The notes: generated by a model not told the origin, from the letters alone. Shown: positions 21,589 through 30,372, numbered from the stretch's first letter. The stretch: 64,000 bases of DNA from Paraburkholderia aromaticivorans (GCF_012689525.1 NZ_CP051516.1:4464001-4528000), one strand, 5' to 3'. Translations and numbers: made by a program.

Positions 21589-22755
21589 TCAGTCGCCGGA
21601 CAACTTCCACTTGCCGCCGACAATCTCCACCATCACGCGCGCCCGCTGGTCGAGACCAGCATGGTCGTTCGCGCTCATGTTGAAGATGCCGTGCGACGCG
21701 GGCATGTCTTTGGTGCTTTCCAGCGCGGCCCGCAATGCTTCGCGGAATGCAGGCGTGCCCGGTTGACCCTTCTTCAACGCCAGCGGAATCGCACGTTGCA
21801 GCAGCAGGCCCGCGTCCCATGCGTGGCCGCCGAAGGTCGACACCGAGCCGGCGCCGTAAGCGGTTTCGTACGCGCGCTTATAGGCGAGCGAACTCTTCTT
21901 CACCGGATTCGAATCGGGCAGTTGCTCAGCGACGAGCAACGGACCCGCCGGCAGATATGTGCCTTCGCAATCCTTGCCGCACACGCGCAGGAAGTCGTTG
22001 TTGGCGACGCCGTGCGTCTGATAGTACTTGCCCTTGTAGCCGCGCTCCTTGAGCGTTTTCTGCGGCAGCGCGGCCGGTGTGCCGGCGCCCGCGATCAAGA
22101 CCGCGTCCGGATTCTGCGACATGATCTTCAGCACCTGGCCGGTCACCGATGCGTCGTTGCGTGCGAAGCGTTCGTTCGCGACGACCTTGATCTTCGCGAG
22201 ATCCGCGGCCTTGCCGAATTCCTTGAACCAGTTCTCGCCGTAAGCGTCGGAGAAACCGATGAACGCGACCGTCTTCACACCGTGGTTCGACATGTGCTGC
22301 GCGATCGCCGTGGCCATGAGAATGTCGTTCTGCGGCGTCTTGAAGACCCACGCGCGCTTCGCATCCATCGGCTCGACGATGCTCGCCGCGGCCGCCATGG
22401 AGATCATGGGCGTGGTGCTTTCAGCAGCGACGTCGATCATGGCCAGCGAGTTCGGCACGACGGTCGAGCCGATCAGCGCATCCACGTGATCTTCGCTCGT
22501 GAGCTTGCGCGCGTTCTTGACGGCCTGGGTGGAATCCGTGGCGTCGTCGAGCACGATGTAATCGATCTTCTGGCCTGCCACCTCTTTGGGCAGCAGCGCG
22601 ATCGTGTTCTTTTCCGGAATGCCGAGCGACGCGGCCGGACCCGTTGCCGACACGGTCACGCCGATTTTCACGTCCGCGAATGCATGGCCGCTCCATGCTG
22701 CGCTCACTCCGGTGGCGACCAATGCCGCGCTGATCCATCGCAATGCCGACTTCAT
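21589..22755 (-). CDS. Periplasmic branched-chain amino acid type binding protein, paralogue 2
   Basis: 388 residues. It has a signal peptide ending GHAFA before DVKIGVTVSATGPAASLGIP, then a Peripla_BP fold. It is very similar throughout to the protein at 18606-19766 (shared ASLGIPEKNTIALLPKE, YYQTHGVANNDFLRVCGKDC versus VYQTHGVANNDFLRVCGKDC), indicating a gene duplication. It probably supplies a second ligand range to the same LivH/LivMG/LivF permease. Two palindromes lie immediately upstream of its start. Confidence 0.9.
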   Translation of the reverse strand: MKSALRWISAALVATGVSAAWSGHAFADVKIGVTVSATGPAASLGIPEKNTIALLPKEVAGQKIDYIVLDDATDSTQAVKNARKLTSEDHVDALIGSTVVPNSLAMIDVAAESTTPMISMAAAASIVEPMDAKRAWVFKTPQNDILMATAIAQHMSNHGVKTVAFIGFSDAYGENWFKEFGKAADLAKIKVVANERFARNDASVTGQVLKIMSQNPDAVLIAGAGTPAALPQKTLKERGYKGKYYQTHGVANNDFLRVCGKDCEGTYLPAGPLLVAEQLPDSNPVKKSSLAYKRAYETAYGAGSVSTFGGHAWDAGLLLQRAIPLALKKGQPGTPAFREALRAALESTKDMPASHGIFNMSANDHAGLDQRARVMVEIVGGKWKLSGD

Positions 22756-22788
22756 CCCGCTCCTCTATCTACCCCGTCATTCATTCGA

Positions 22789-22827
22789 ATTTAAATCCGT
22801 GGATTTAAATCCCGACCAAGCGGTCGG
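22789..22827. promoter_or_regulatory. Two adjacent operator-like palindromes upstream of binding-protein gene 2
   Basis: 22789-22810 is ATTTAAATCC-GT-GGATTTAAAT, a perfect 10-bp inverted repeat. 22812-22827 is CCGACC-AAGC-GGTCGG, a shape typical of TetR-family operators. They begin 34 bp upstream of the start codon of the gene at 21589-22755, where promoter control would act. Confidence 0.5.
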
Positions 22828-22970
22828 TGAATAGCGAGTTTAGCGGACGAAAGCCACGCGCTGCAAGCGTTTTGCAGGGTTGAGGGGTGTGAAATAGAGA
22901 CATGTTCGGTGAATACAAAAGGGTCACCGAATTAGCGGGGAATTTGAATGGCGAATAACCGGAAATACAA

Positions 22971-23012
22971 ATAAAAAGCGCTGTTGGATATCAATCCAAC
23001 AGCGCTTTCGTC
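22971..23012 (-). terminator. Strong intrinsic terminator downstream of livM
   Basis: A perfect 15-bp stem (22975-22989 / 22994-23008, AAAGCGCTGTTGGAT) with a 4-nt loop is followed on the minus strand by a T-rich tract. It lies 265 bp beyond the livM stop and could end the liv operon or a small RNA starting in that gap. Confidence 0.8.
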
Positions 23013-23273
23013 TGGGCACTGAGTGCCTCATTGTCTCCTCGTTCTCCACCTGCAAAATTCGTGGTGCATCAGAACTGCATGAAGATTAAACGAGCACCCT
23101 GCGTACTACAACTAGCAATTACCCTAGTGGTGCACTGCGGCACTGAATTGGGGCACGTTTGCGCGCGCCTTACCGCGCATGCATTTCGACGCGATTACCG
23201 CTCTGTTTAACCCCGCGCATCAAGATGGCCGGATTATATCGGACGCCGAAGCAATTGCCCATTTCACTGTGCG
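23013..23273 (-). other. Gene-free spacer with a possible small-RNA gene
   Basis: On the minus strand a perfect TATAAT (complement of 23233-23238) is followed about 260 bp later by the strong terminator at 22971. A short GGCAC-TCA-GTGCC hairpin precedes the terminator. No convincing protein gene is present, so an sRNA of roughly 250 nt or less is possible. Read-through from livM would also give this transcript. Confidence 0.3.
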
Positions 23274-24248
23274 TCACGCTCGCAACGGCCGCACTCGCGC
23301 GATGATTTCGCCGACAATGCCACGCCGGAACGCCAGCACGCAGGCAATGAAAATCACGCCGGTCACAATCGTCACCGATTCGCCCAGCGAGCGGAACCAT
23401 TCGACGCCCGTGGTCGTCGCCAACGCCCCGCCGATATCGCCGAGCCGGTCCTCGAGCGCGACGATCAGCGCCGCGCCGAGCAGCGGTCCGAACAAGGTGC
23501 CCATGCCGCCGACGAGCGTCATCAGGATCACGAGGCCGGACATGGTCCAATACGCGTCGCTCAACGTCTCGAAGCCCTGCACCAACACCTTGAGCGAACC
23601 CGCGAGCCCTGCAATCCCCGCCGACAGAATGAACGCGAGCAGCTTGAAGCGATCCGTATCGTAGCCGAGCGACACCGCACGCGGCTCGTTCTCCTTGATA
23701 GCCACCAGCACCTGCCCGAACGGCGAATGCACGATCCGCACGATCAGCAGGAAGGCCAGCACCATCACGGCGAGTACGACAAAGTACAGCGCCACGTCGG
23801 ACGATAGATCCAGCACGCCGAACAGCTTGCCGCGCGGCACGCCTTGCAGGCCGTCCTCGCCATGCGTGAACGGCGCCTGCAGGAACACGAAGTAGACCAT
23901 CTGCGCGAGCGCCAGCGTGACCATCGCGAAGTAGATCCCCTGGCGGCGAATCGCGAAGAGGCCCACGATCAGGCCGAGCAAGGTTGCCGCCGCTGTGCCG
24001 GCAAGCACGCCGAGCTCCGGCGAGAAGCCGAGCGACTGGATCGCATAGCCTGTGACATACCCAGCCGAAGCGAGAAACATCGCGTGGCCGAACGACAGCA
24101 AACCGGTGTAGCCGATCAGCAGATTAAACGCCGCCGCGAACAGCGCGAAACACAGCACCTTCATTACGAACAGCGGATAGATGCCGAGTACGGGCACCGC
24201 GAGAAGCACGATCAGCAGCAGACCGTAGAGCACTTTTCTCTGCATCAT
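23274..24248 (-). CDS. livM: Branched-chain amino acid type ABC transporter permease LivM
   Basis: 324 residues with about ten hydrophobic segments. It has the LivM hallmark FNLLIGYTGLLSFGHAMFLA (about residues 41-60) and the cytoplasmic EAA-like loop IKENEPRAVSLGYD. Its ATG overlaps the livH stop (ATGA). It belongs to a second, separate transporter cluster with the LivH at 24245, the binding protein at 25316 and ATPases at 26583 and 27427. Confidence 0.95.
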   Translation of the reverse strand: MMQRKVLYGLLLIVLLAVPVLGIYPLFVMKVLCFALFAAAFNLLIGYTGLLSFGHAMFLASAGYVTGYAIQSLGFSPELGVLAGTAAATLLGLIVGLFAIRRQGIYFAMVTLALAQMVYFVFLQAPFTHGEDGLQGVPRGKLFGVLDLSSDVALYFVVLAVMVLAFLLIVRIVHSPFGQVLVAIKENEPRAVSLGYDTDRFKLLAFILSAGIAGLAGSLKVLVQGFETLSDAYWTMSGLVILMTLVGGMGTLFGPLLGAALIVALEDRLGDIGGALATTTGVEWFRSLGESVTIVTGVIFIACVLAFRRGIVGEIIARVRPLRA

Positions 24249-25129
24249 TTTTCCTTGCCGAAGAGACCCGCCGGGCGCACCAGCAACACGAGCGCCATGA
24301 TCACGAAGACGACGGTCGCCGACGCTTCTGGGTAAAACACGCGCGTCAGCCCTTCGATCACGCCGAGCAGCAAGCCGGTGAGAATCGAGCCCATGATCGA
24401 ACCCATGCCGCCGATCACGACCACCGCGAACACGGTGATGATCATCGGCTGCCCCATCAGCGGCGAGACCTGAATCACCGGTGCGGCGAGCACGCCGGCA
24501 AACGCCGCCAGCGCGACGCCAAAGCCGTAGGTGAGCGTGATCATCAGCGGCACGTTGATGCCGAACGCTTCGACCAGTTTCGGGTTTTCCGTGCCGGCGC
24601 GCAGATAGGCGCCGAGACGCGTCTTCTCGATCACGAACCATGTCGCGAAGCACACCGTCAGCGAGGCGACCACGACCCATGCGCGATAGTTCGGCAGGAA
24701 CATGAAGCCGAGATTGGTTGCGCCGGAAAGCGCCGACGGCACGTCGTACGGCTGGCCGGAGGAACCGTAGATGGAGCGGAACACGCCCTCCACCACCAGC
24801 GTGAGCCCGAAGGTCAGCAAGAGCCCATACAGATGATCGAGCTTGTAGAGCCAGCGCAGCATCGAGCGCTCGATGGCCATGCCGAACAGCCCGACGATCA
24901 GCGGTGCCAGCACCAGCATCACCCAGTACGGCAGGCCGAAATACGAAAAACCCATCCACGCGAGCATCGCACCCAACATGAACAACGCGCCGTGCGCGAA
25001 ATTGATCACGTTGAGCAAGCCGAAAATCACCGCCAGCCCAAGGCTCAGAATTGCGTAGAACGAGCCGTTCACGAGCCCCAGCAGCAGCTGGCTCAGCATC
25101 GCCGGTAGCGGAACGCCAAAGATTTCCAT
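24245..25129 (-). CDS. livH: Branched-chain amino acid type ABC transporter permease LivH
   Basis: 294 residues, normal for LivH. It begins with the family segment GLVNGSFYAILSLGLAVIFG, then INFAHGALFMLGA, and ends with GQPMIITVFAVVVIGGMGSI, all characteristic. It forms the membrane channel with LivM, with a 4-bp overlap between the two genes. The binding-protein gene is 186 bp upstream; that spacer holds no gene that I can see. Confidence 0.95.
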   Translation of the reverse strand: MEIFGVPLPAMLSQLLLGLVNGSFYAILSLGLAVIFGLLNVINFAHGALFMLGAMLAWMGFSYFGLPYWVMLVLAPLIVGLFGMAIERSMLRWLYKLDHLYGLLLTFGLTLVVEGVFRSIYGSSGQPYDVPSALSGATNLGFMFLPNYRAWVVVASLTVCFATWFVIEKTRLGAYLRAGTENPKLVEAFGINVPLMITLTYGFGVALAAFAGVLAAPVIQVSPLMGQPMIITVFAVVVIGGMGSIMGSILTGLLLGVIEGLTRVFYPEASATVVFVIMALVLLVRPAGLFGKEK

Positions 25130-25315
25130 TGAAGCCTTAACCCATCGCCAAGGTGAGATCGATCACGCACGATCCGGCCGGCGCGCGATCAGCGGCAACG
25201 ACGCCGATCGCGCGCGGCATGTGAAACGCTTCGCCGTCAGCCTGTGTACCATCACGGCACCACGCATCGCCCGTCATGTAAGCAGACAGACGGCTATCCG
25301 GTTACGAACCAGCGA

Positions 25316-26530
25316 TTATTTCCACAACGCGCAGCGCGTTTCGGCCTTGGTCGTGAACGCCTGCTCGCCGGGGATCGTCGCCGTGATCTTGTAGTAGTCC
25401 CACGGCTCTTTGGATTCAGCCGGCGTCTTGACCTGCATCAGGTACATGTCGTGGATCATGCTGCCGTCCTGACGGATGTAGCCCTTCGCATAGAAATCGT
25501 CGATCTTGGCCTTCTTCAACTGCGCCATCACCTTGTCGGAGTCGGTCGAACCCACCGCCTTCACCGCGTTCAGGTAGGTCATGGTCGCCGAGTAGTCGGC
25601 GGCCTGCAGGCTCGACGGCATCTTCTTCATCTTGTCGAAGTAGCGCTGCGCCCACTTGCGCGTGGTGGCGTCCTTGTTCCAGTACCAGCTGTCCGTCAGT
25701 ACGAGGCCTTGCGTGGTTTCCAGACCCAGGCTGTGCACGTCGTCGATGAACATCAGCAGCGCGGCGAGTTTCATCGTCTTGGTGATGCCGAACTCCTTGG
25801 CCGCCTTGATCGAGTTGATCGTGTCGCCGCCCGCGTTGGCGAGGCCCAGAATCTGCGCCTTCGACGCCTGCGCCTGCAACAGGAACGACGAGAAGTCCGA
25901 CGCCGACAGCGGATGGCGCACCGCGCCCAGCACCTGGCCGCCGCTCGCTTTAACCACGTCCGACGTATTCTTTTCCAGTGCCTTGCCGAACGCGTAGTCG
26001 GCGGTCAGGAAGTACCAGGTCTTGCCGCCCTGCTTCGTCACCGCCGAGCCCGTGCCCTTGGCCAGCGCCGTGGTGTCGTACGCATAGTGGATCGTGTACG
26101 GCGTGCATTGCTCATTCGTCAGCGTATCCGCGCCCGCGCCGATGCTGATGTACACCTTCTTCTTTTCTCCGGCCACGGTGTTCATCGACAGACCGGTCGC
26201 CGAATTCGTGCCGCCGATCAGCAGATCGACGCCGTCGCGATCGAACCATTCCCGTGCGCGCGACGCGGCGATGTCCGCCTTGTTCTGGTGGTCCGCATAC
26301 ACCACCGTGACCGGCTTGCCGTTGACCTTGCCGCCGAAATCCGCCACCGCCATGCGGATCGCTTCGAGTCCACCCTGCCCGTCGATGTCCGCATACAGAC
26401 CGGACATGTCGGTGATGAAACCGATCTTCACCGCGTCGTCAGCCGCTTGCGCGCTGCCCATCGTCAATGCGGCGCCGGCGGCGACCGCGAAACAAAGTGT
26501 GGCAAGCCGCGCGAGTGGGTTCTTTTTCAT
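25316..26530 (-). CDS. Periplasmic branched-chain amino acid type binding protein, cluster 2
   Basis: 404 residues from the ATG at 26530, preceded by an AGGAGACAGGA ribosome site. It has a signal peptide ending MGSAQA before ADDAVKIGF and a Peripla_BP_6 fold with YADHQNKADIA and GGTNSATGLSM. It is only distantly related to the two proteins of cluster 1 and lacks their SLGIPEKNT motif, so a different ligand is likely. It is encoded between the livG/livF ATPases and livH/livM. Confidence 0.92.
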   Translation of the reverse strand: MKKNPLARLATLCFAVAAGAALTMGSAQAADDAVKIGFITDMSGLYADIDGQGGLEAIRMAVADFGGKVNGKPVTVVYADHQNKADIAASRAREWFDRDGVDLLIGGTNSATGLSMNTVAGEKKKVYISIGAGADTLTNEQCTPYTIHYAYDTTALAKGTGSAVTKQGGKTWYFLTADYAFGKALEKNTSDVVKASGGQVLGAVRHPLSASDFSSFLLQAQASKAQILGLANAGGDTINSIKAAKEFGITKTMKLAALLMFIDDVHSLGLETTQGLVLTDSWYWNKDATTRKWAQRYFDKMKKMPSSLQAADYSATMTYLNAVKAVGSTDSDKVMAQLKKAKIDDFYAKGYIRQDGSMIHDMYLMQVKTPAESKEPWDYYKITATIPGEQAFTTKAETRCALWK

Positions 26531-26582
26531 TCCTGTCTCCTGGTTTCTTCGCTTGTGGTTATCAGAGGCAATCGGGCATTCT

Positions 26583-27341
26583 TTATACGCCCAGTAGATC
26601 GTGCAGGACCGGCATCTTGCTTTCGAGCTCACTTGCCCCGAAGTGCTCGACAATCGCGCCGTGCTCCATCACATAGAAGCGGTCCGCCAGCGGCGCGGCA
26701 AAACGAAAGTTCTGTTCGACCATCACGACGGTGTAGCCCCGCGCCTTGAGTGTCATGATCATGCGCGCCAGCGCCTGCACGATGACAGGCGCGAGCCCTT
26801 CCGAGATCTCGTCGAGCAGCAGCAAACTCGCGCCGGTACGCAGAATACGCGCCACCGCCAGCATCTGCTGTTCGCCGCCGGACAGCCGGGTGCCCTGGCT
26901 CGCGCGGCGCTCCTGCAGATTCGGGAACATCGAATAGATTTCTTCGAGCGACATCATGTGCGCCTTGTCGCCGATGGGCGGCGGCAACAGCAGGTTTTCC
27001 TCGCACGAGAGGCTCGAAAAGATACCCCGTTCTTCCGGGCAGTAACCCACGCCGCAATGCGCGATGCGATGCGTGGGCAGATTGATGGTTTCGCGTCCGC
27101 CGATGCGGATCGAACCGGTGCGCCGTCCGGTCAGGCCCATGATGGCGCGCAGCGTGGTGGTGCGTCCGGCGCCGTTGCGACCTAGCAGCGTGACGACTTC
27201 GCCGCGGTTCACCGTCAGATCGACGCCATGCAGAATATGGGATTCCCCGTACCACGCCTGCAAACCCTTGATGTCCAGCGCGGGAACGGCGTTATCCGTC
27301 CCGCTTACGTCGAGGCTTTCGCGCTCGGCAATCGTATTCAT
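26583..27341 (-). CDS. livF: ABC transporter ATPase LivF with an arginine in Walker A
   Basis: 252 residues. Signature LSGGEQQ and Walker B LLLLDEISEGLAP are intact, but the Walker A loop reads GRNGAGRTT: the usual invariant lysine (residue 60) is arginine, encoded by CGC at the complement of 27162-27164. Its ATG overlaps the stop of a 30-codon ORF lying between it and livG. It is expected to partner LivG (27427-28206) in the transporter with LivH and LivM. Confidence 0.9.
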   Translation of the reverse strand: MNTIAERESLDVSGTDNAVPALDIKGLQAWYGESHILHGVDLTVNRGEVVTLLGRNGAGRTTTLRAIMGLTGRRTGSIRIGGRETINLPTHRIAHCGVGYCPEERGIFSSLSCEENLLLPPPIGDKAHMMSLEEIYSMFPNLQERRASQGTRLSGGEQQMLAVARILRTGASLLLLDEISEGLAPVIVQALARMIMTLKARGYTVVMVEQNFRFAAPLADRFYVMEHGAIVEHFGASELESKMPVLHDLLGV

Positions 27342-27502
27342 GCGTAGGCTCCGGCGAGCGCCTGATCGGAGCTGCCCACGTAGGCTTGAATCATGAGCGA
27401 GGTCTTTAACGTTTCGGCAATCGTATTCATGCGTGGGCTCCGGCGAGCGCCGCGTCAGCGCTGCCCATATAGGCTTGCATCACGAGCGGGTTCTTCGACA
27501 CT
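27325..27502. repeat. 89-bp tandem duplication across the livG-livF junction
   Basis: 27325-27413 and 27414-27502 are diverged tandem copies. Both begin TCGGCAATCGTATTCATGCG and contain GGCTCCGGCGAGCGCC and GCTGCCCA. The copy boundary shows that the livG 3' end and livF 5' end were duplicated together. Confidence 0.9.
27338..27430 (-). CDS. 30-residue chimeric ORF between livG and livF
   Basis: The ORF starts ATG overlapping the livG stop (ATGA) and ends TGA overlapping the livF start (ATGA). Its product begins MNTIAE, like LivF, and then follows the LivG tail: QAYVGSSDQALAGAYA against QAYMGSADAALAGAHA in LivG. It is a product of the 89-bp duplication. Translation is plausible because ribosomes leaving livG would restart here before livF. 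Function is unknown; it may only pass ribosomes on. Confidence 0.55.
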   Translation of the reverse strand: MNTIAETLKTSLMIQAYVGSSDQALAGAYA

Positions 27503-28206
27503 TCGGCGTAGCTGCCTTCGGCGAGCACTTCGCCTCGTTGCAGCACGGTAATCGTGTCGGAGATGCCGGCGATCACATTCATGTTGTGCTCGACCATCAG
27601 GATGGTGCGGCCGCTCGATACTTTTTTGATCAGCGCCGTCACGCGATCGACGTCTTCATGGCCCATGCCTTGCGTCGGTTCGTCGAGCAGCATGAGCTCG
27701 GGTTCCATCGAAAGCGTCGTGGCAATTTCCAGCGCGCGTTTGCGGCCGTAGGAAAGTTCGACCGTCAACACATCGGCGAAATCGGTCAGTCCGACCTGGG
27801 TGAGCAGATCCATTGCGCGGTCATCGAGTTGGCGCAGCGTGCGCTCGCTCTTCCAGAAATGGAATGCCGTGCCGAGCTGGCGCTGCAAACCGATGCGCAC
27901 ATTCTGCAATGCTGTCAGATGCGGAAACACCGCAGAAATCTGGAACGAGCGGATGATGCCGCGTCGCGCAATTTGCGCCGGACGTTCGCCCGTGATGTCG
28001 ATGCCGTTGAAAACGATCTGGCCCGCAGTGGGTTCCAGAAATTTGGTGAGCAGATTGAAGCAGGTGGTCTTGCCTGCCCCATTCGGGCCGATCAGCGCAT
28101 GGATCGAGCCACGGCGCACGCGCAGGTTCACACCGTTCACGGCGATGAAGCCTTTGAACTCACGGGTGAGGCCGCGCGTTTCGAGAATCGTATCGCCGAG
28201 AATCAT
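27427..28206 (-). CDS. livG: Branched-chain amino acid type ABC transporter ATPase LivG
   Basis: 259 residues from the ATG at 28206, which follows GGAAGGG; an ATG four codons earlier is possible. Walker A GPNGAGKTT, the signature variant LSYGRKRALEIA, Walker B LMLLDEPTQGM and H-loop VEHNMNV are intact. It is first in the order livG-orf30-livF-binding protein-livH-livM, so the whole second cluster may be one operon started from the 28207-28499 spacer. Confidence 0.94.
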   Translation of the reverse strand: MILGDTILETRGLTREFKGFIAVNGVNLRVRRGSIHALIGPNGAGKTTCFNLLTKFLEPTAGQIVFNGIDITGERPAQIARRGIIRSFQISAVFPHLTALQNVRIGLQRQLGTAFHFWKSERTLRQLDDRAMDLLTQVGLTDFADVLTVELSYGRKRALEIATTLSMEPELMLLDEPTQGMGHEDVDRVTALIKKVSSGRTILMVEHNMNVIAGISDTITVLQRGEVLAEGSYAEVSKNPLVMQAYMGSADAALAGAHA

Positions 28207-28444
28207 GTTCCCTTCCATACGGAGTAAGGCGAAGCATTACGATCTTCCGCGCAAACCGCTGCGCGACTTTTTGTGACGGCGGCACCCCGTGCCGCTCGTT
28301 GGCGTGCTGCACCAATCCGGACGGTAATCCATGGGGCGGCACGCAGCATGGCTGCCATTGTCGCGCCAATGATGCAGCGCATTCATCGGGATTTGCACTT
28401 AGTGGAAGTGGATGACGCCCGCCCCGAGCGGGGCTCATACGTGC

Positions 28445-28478
28445 GAGATGCCCGCCGCGCAGGTCGGACGGGCATCTC
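28445..28478. other. Hairpin between the dehydrogenase gene and livG
   Basis: A perfect 10-bp stem (GAGATGCCCG 28445-28454 / CGGGCATCTC 28469-28478) with a 14-nt loop lies just past the stop of the gene at 28500. There is no T run, so it may act as a weak or Rho-assisted terminator. The rest of 28207-28444 must hold the livG promoter, but I see no clear consensus. Confidence 0.4.
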
Positions 28479-28499
28479 ATGCGGCTCGCGTGCTGCCTG

Positions 28500-30212
28500 T
28501 CACACTGCGGACATGGAAGACGCCGACCTCGTTTGTGCCGCGAAACTGCCGCCCACGCGCGCTCGGCGATCTTCGCGGATCATGTCGCTGGCGCGCTCGG
28601 CGATCATCAGCGTGGGCGAATTGGTGTTGCCCGAGGTGATGGTCGGCATGACAGATGCATCGACTACCCGCAGTCCGTCAACACCGATAACCCGTAGCCG
28701 GTTGTCGACCACGGCGCCGGCGTCGTCGGTCGTCCCCATGCGGCAGGTGCCGACTGGATGGAAGATGGTCGTGCCGACCGCTCCCGCGGCCTGCTGCAGT
28801 TCCTCTTCGGTCTGGTACTGAATGCCCGGCAAAATCTCCTGCGGCCGGTAGCGTGCGAGCGCGGGCGCTGCGGCAATGCGGCGCGTGAGACGCAGCGCAT
28901 TGGCGGCAACGCGCCGGTCGTAATCGGTGGAGAGATAGTTTGGTGCGATCAAGGGTGGCGCCGAAGCATCGGCGGATTCGATGTGAATGCTGCCGCGCGA
29001 CGTGGGCCGCAACTGGCACACCGACGCCGTGAACGCATTGAACCGATGCAGCGGTTCGCCGAACCGATCGAGCGAAAGCGGCTGGACGTGATATTGGAGG
29101 TCGGGCCGCGTGAGCGAGCGATCGTTCGGATCGGATTTGGCGAACGCGCCGAGTTGCGACGGCGACATCGACATCGGGCCGCTTTGAAAGAACGCGTACT
29201 GCATCCCGATCAGCAGCTTGCCCCACCAATGCGCGGACGCCGTATTGAGCGTGCGCACGCCGTCGACTTTATAGGCCATCCGCAATTGCAAATGATCCTG
29301 CAGATTTTCGCCCACACCACGCAGATCGTTGACGACCTCGATACCCAGATTTTGCAGACGCCCACCATTGCCGATGCCGGAGAGTTCAAGCAATTGCGGC
29401 GAATTCACCGCGCCTGAACTGAGGATCACTTCGCAGCGGGCCTTGGCCAGATAGTCCGTGTTGTCGCCGCGATATTCGACGCCTGAGCAACGGCGTCCTT
29501 CAAATACGACGCGTTGCGTGTGCGCGCCGGTGATCACAGTGAGATTCGGCCGCTTGAGTGCGGGACGCAAAAACGCCTTCGATGCATTCCAGCGAATGCC
29601 GCGTTTCTGATTGACGTCGAAGTAGCCGACACCGGTGTTATCGCCGCGGTTGAAGTCGTCGGTGGCGGGAATGCCGGCCTCTTGCGCGGCGCGCGAAAAC
29701 TCTTCGAGAATTTTCCATTTCAACCGCTGTTTTTCGACCCGCCACGGTCCGCCCGCGCCATGCGATTCGGTCGCGCCGGCATGGTGATCTTCGCTGCGTT
29801 TGAAGACCGGCAACACCGAGTTCCAGGACCAGGACGGATCGTTCGTGACGCGCGCCCATTCATCGTAATCTTCGCGCTGACCACGCATGTAGATCATGCC
29901 GTTGATGGAAGAACTGCCGCCCAAAACGCGTCCGCGCGGATACGACAGCGAGCGGCCATTGAGGCCGGCTTCCGCCTGCGTTTTATAGAGCCAGTCCGTG
30001 CGTGGATTGCCGATGCAATAGAGGTAACCGACCGGCACGTGAATCCAGTGGTAGTCGTCCTTGCCACCGGCTTCGAGCAGCAACACCTGCACATCCGGAT
30101 CCTGGCTCAGGCGATTGGCCAGCACACAACCCGCCGTGCCCGCGCCCACGATGATGTAGTCGAACTCGCCTTCGAGGCGCCGAGCCGCGGGCGTCGTGTC
30201 GGTATAACTCAT
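28500..30212 (-). CDS. GMC-family FAD alcohol dehydrogenase, probable 3-hydroxypropionate dehydrogenase
   Basis: 570 residues. It has an FAD-binding dinucleotide fold YIIVGAGTAGCVLANRLS (about residues 19-36), GMC signature 1 PRGRVLGGSSSINGMIYMRG, signature 2 GAVNSPQLLELSGIG and the catalytic-region histidine in FHPVGTCRMG. By family alone it is choline-dehydrogenase-like. Its neighbours, mmsA upstream and a divergent LysR gene, match the hpdH-mmsA-hpdR arrangement known for 3-hydroxypropionate catabolism in pseudomonads, so I infer that substrate. A GGAG site precedes the ATG. Confidence 0.75.
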   Translation of the reverse strand: MSYTDTTPAARRLEGEFDYIIVGAGTAGCVLANRLSQDPDVQVLLLEAGGKDDYHWIHVPVGYLYCIGNPRTDWLYKTQAEAGLNGRSLSYPRGRVLGGSSSINGMIYMRGQREDYDEWARVTNDPSWSWNSVLPVFKRSEDHHAGATESHGAGGPWRVEKQRLKWKILEEFSRAAQEAGIPATDDFNRGDNTGVGYFDVNQKRGIRWNASKAFLRPALKRPNLTVITGAHTQRVVFEGRRCSGVEYRGDNTDYLAKARCEVILSSGAVNSPQLLELSGIGNGGRLQNLGIEVVNDLRGVGENLQDHLQLRMAYKVDGVRTLNTASAHWWGKLLIGMQYAFFQSGPMSMSPSQLGAFAKSDPNDRSLTRPDLQYHVQPLSLDRFGEPLHRFNAFTASVCQLRPTSRGSIHIESADASAPPLIAPNYLSTDYDRRVAANALRLTRRIAAAPALARYRPQEILPGIQYQTEEELQQAAGAVGTTIFHPVGTCRMGTTDDAGAVVDNRLRVIGVDGLRVVDASVMPTITSGNTNSPTLMIAERASDMIREDRRARVGGSFAAQTRSASSMSAV

Positions 30213-30241
30213 TGTTCAGTCTCCTAAGCTTCTTTGCCGGC

Positions 30242-30266
30242 CAGTCGCATGGTTGCCATGCGACTG
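30242..30266. other. Intercistronic hairpin between mmsA and the dehydrogenase gene
   Basis: A perfect 11-bp stem (CAGTCGCATGG 30242-30252 / CCATGCGACTG 30256-30266) with a 3-nt loop lies in the 160-bp gap, about 30 nt upstream of the dehydrogenase start on the mRNA. It could stabilise or separate the two messages. Confidence 0.55.
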
Positions 30267-30372
30267 CGGCGTTGGGCTCTAGTTGTGTTTTCTACCTGTC
30301 CAGCGCGCTGTTTTTACCACGGCCTTCGGCAGACCACCACAAGCGCTATCTGCCGAAAGCAATCGCCTCACA

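Noticed and set aside
22924..23031. 35-codon minus-strand ORF with a good GAGGAG site
   Set aside because: It reads straight through the strong terminator hairpin at 22975-23008, and the peptide resembles nothing known to me; the signal is better explained by RNA structure.
23030..23160. Possible NtrC or sigma-54 sites (GGTGCA, GGGGCAC)
   Set aside because: Half-sites occur but with wrong spacing for an NtrC dimer or a -24/-12 promoter.
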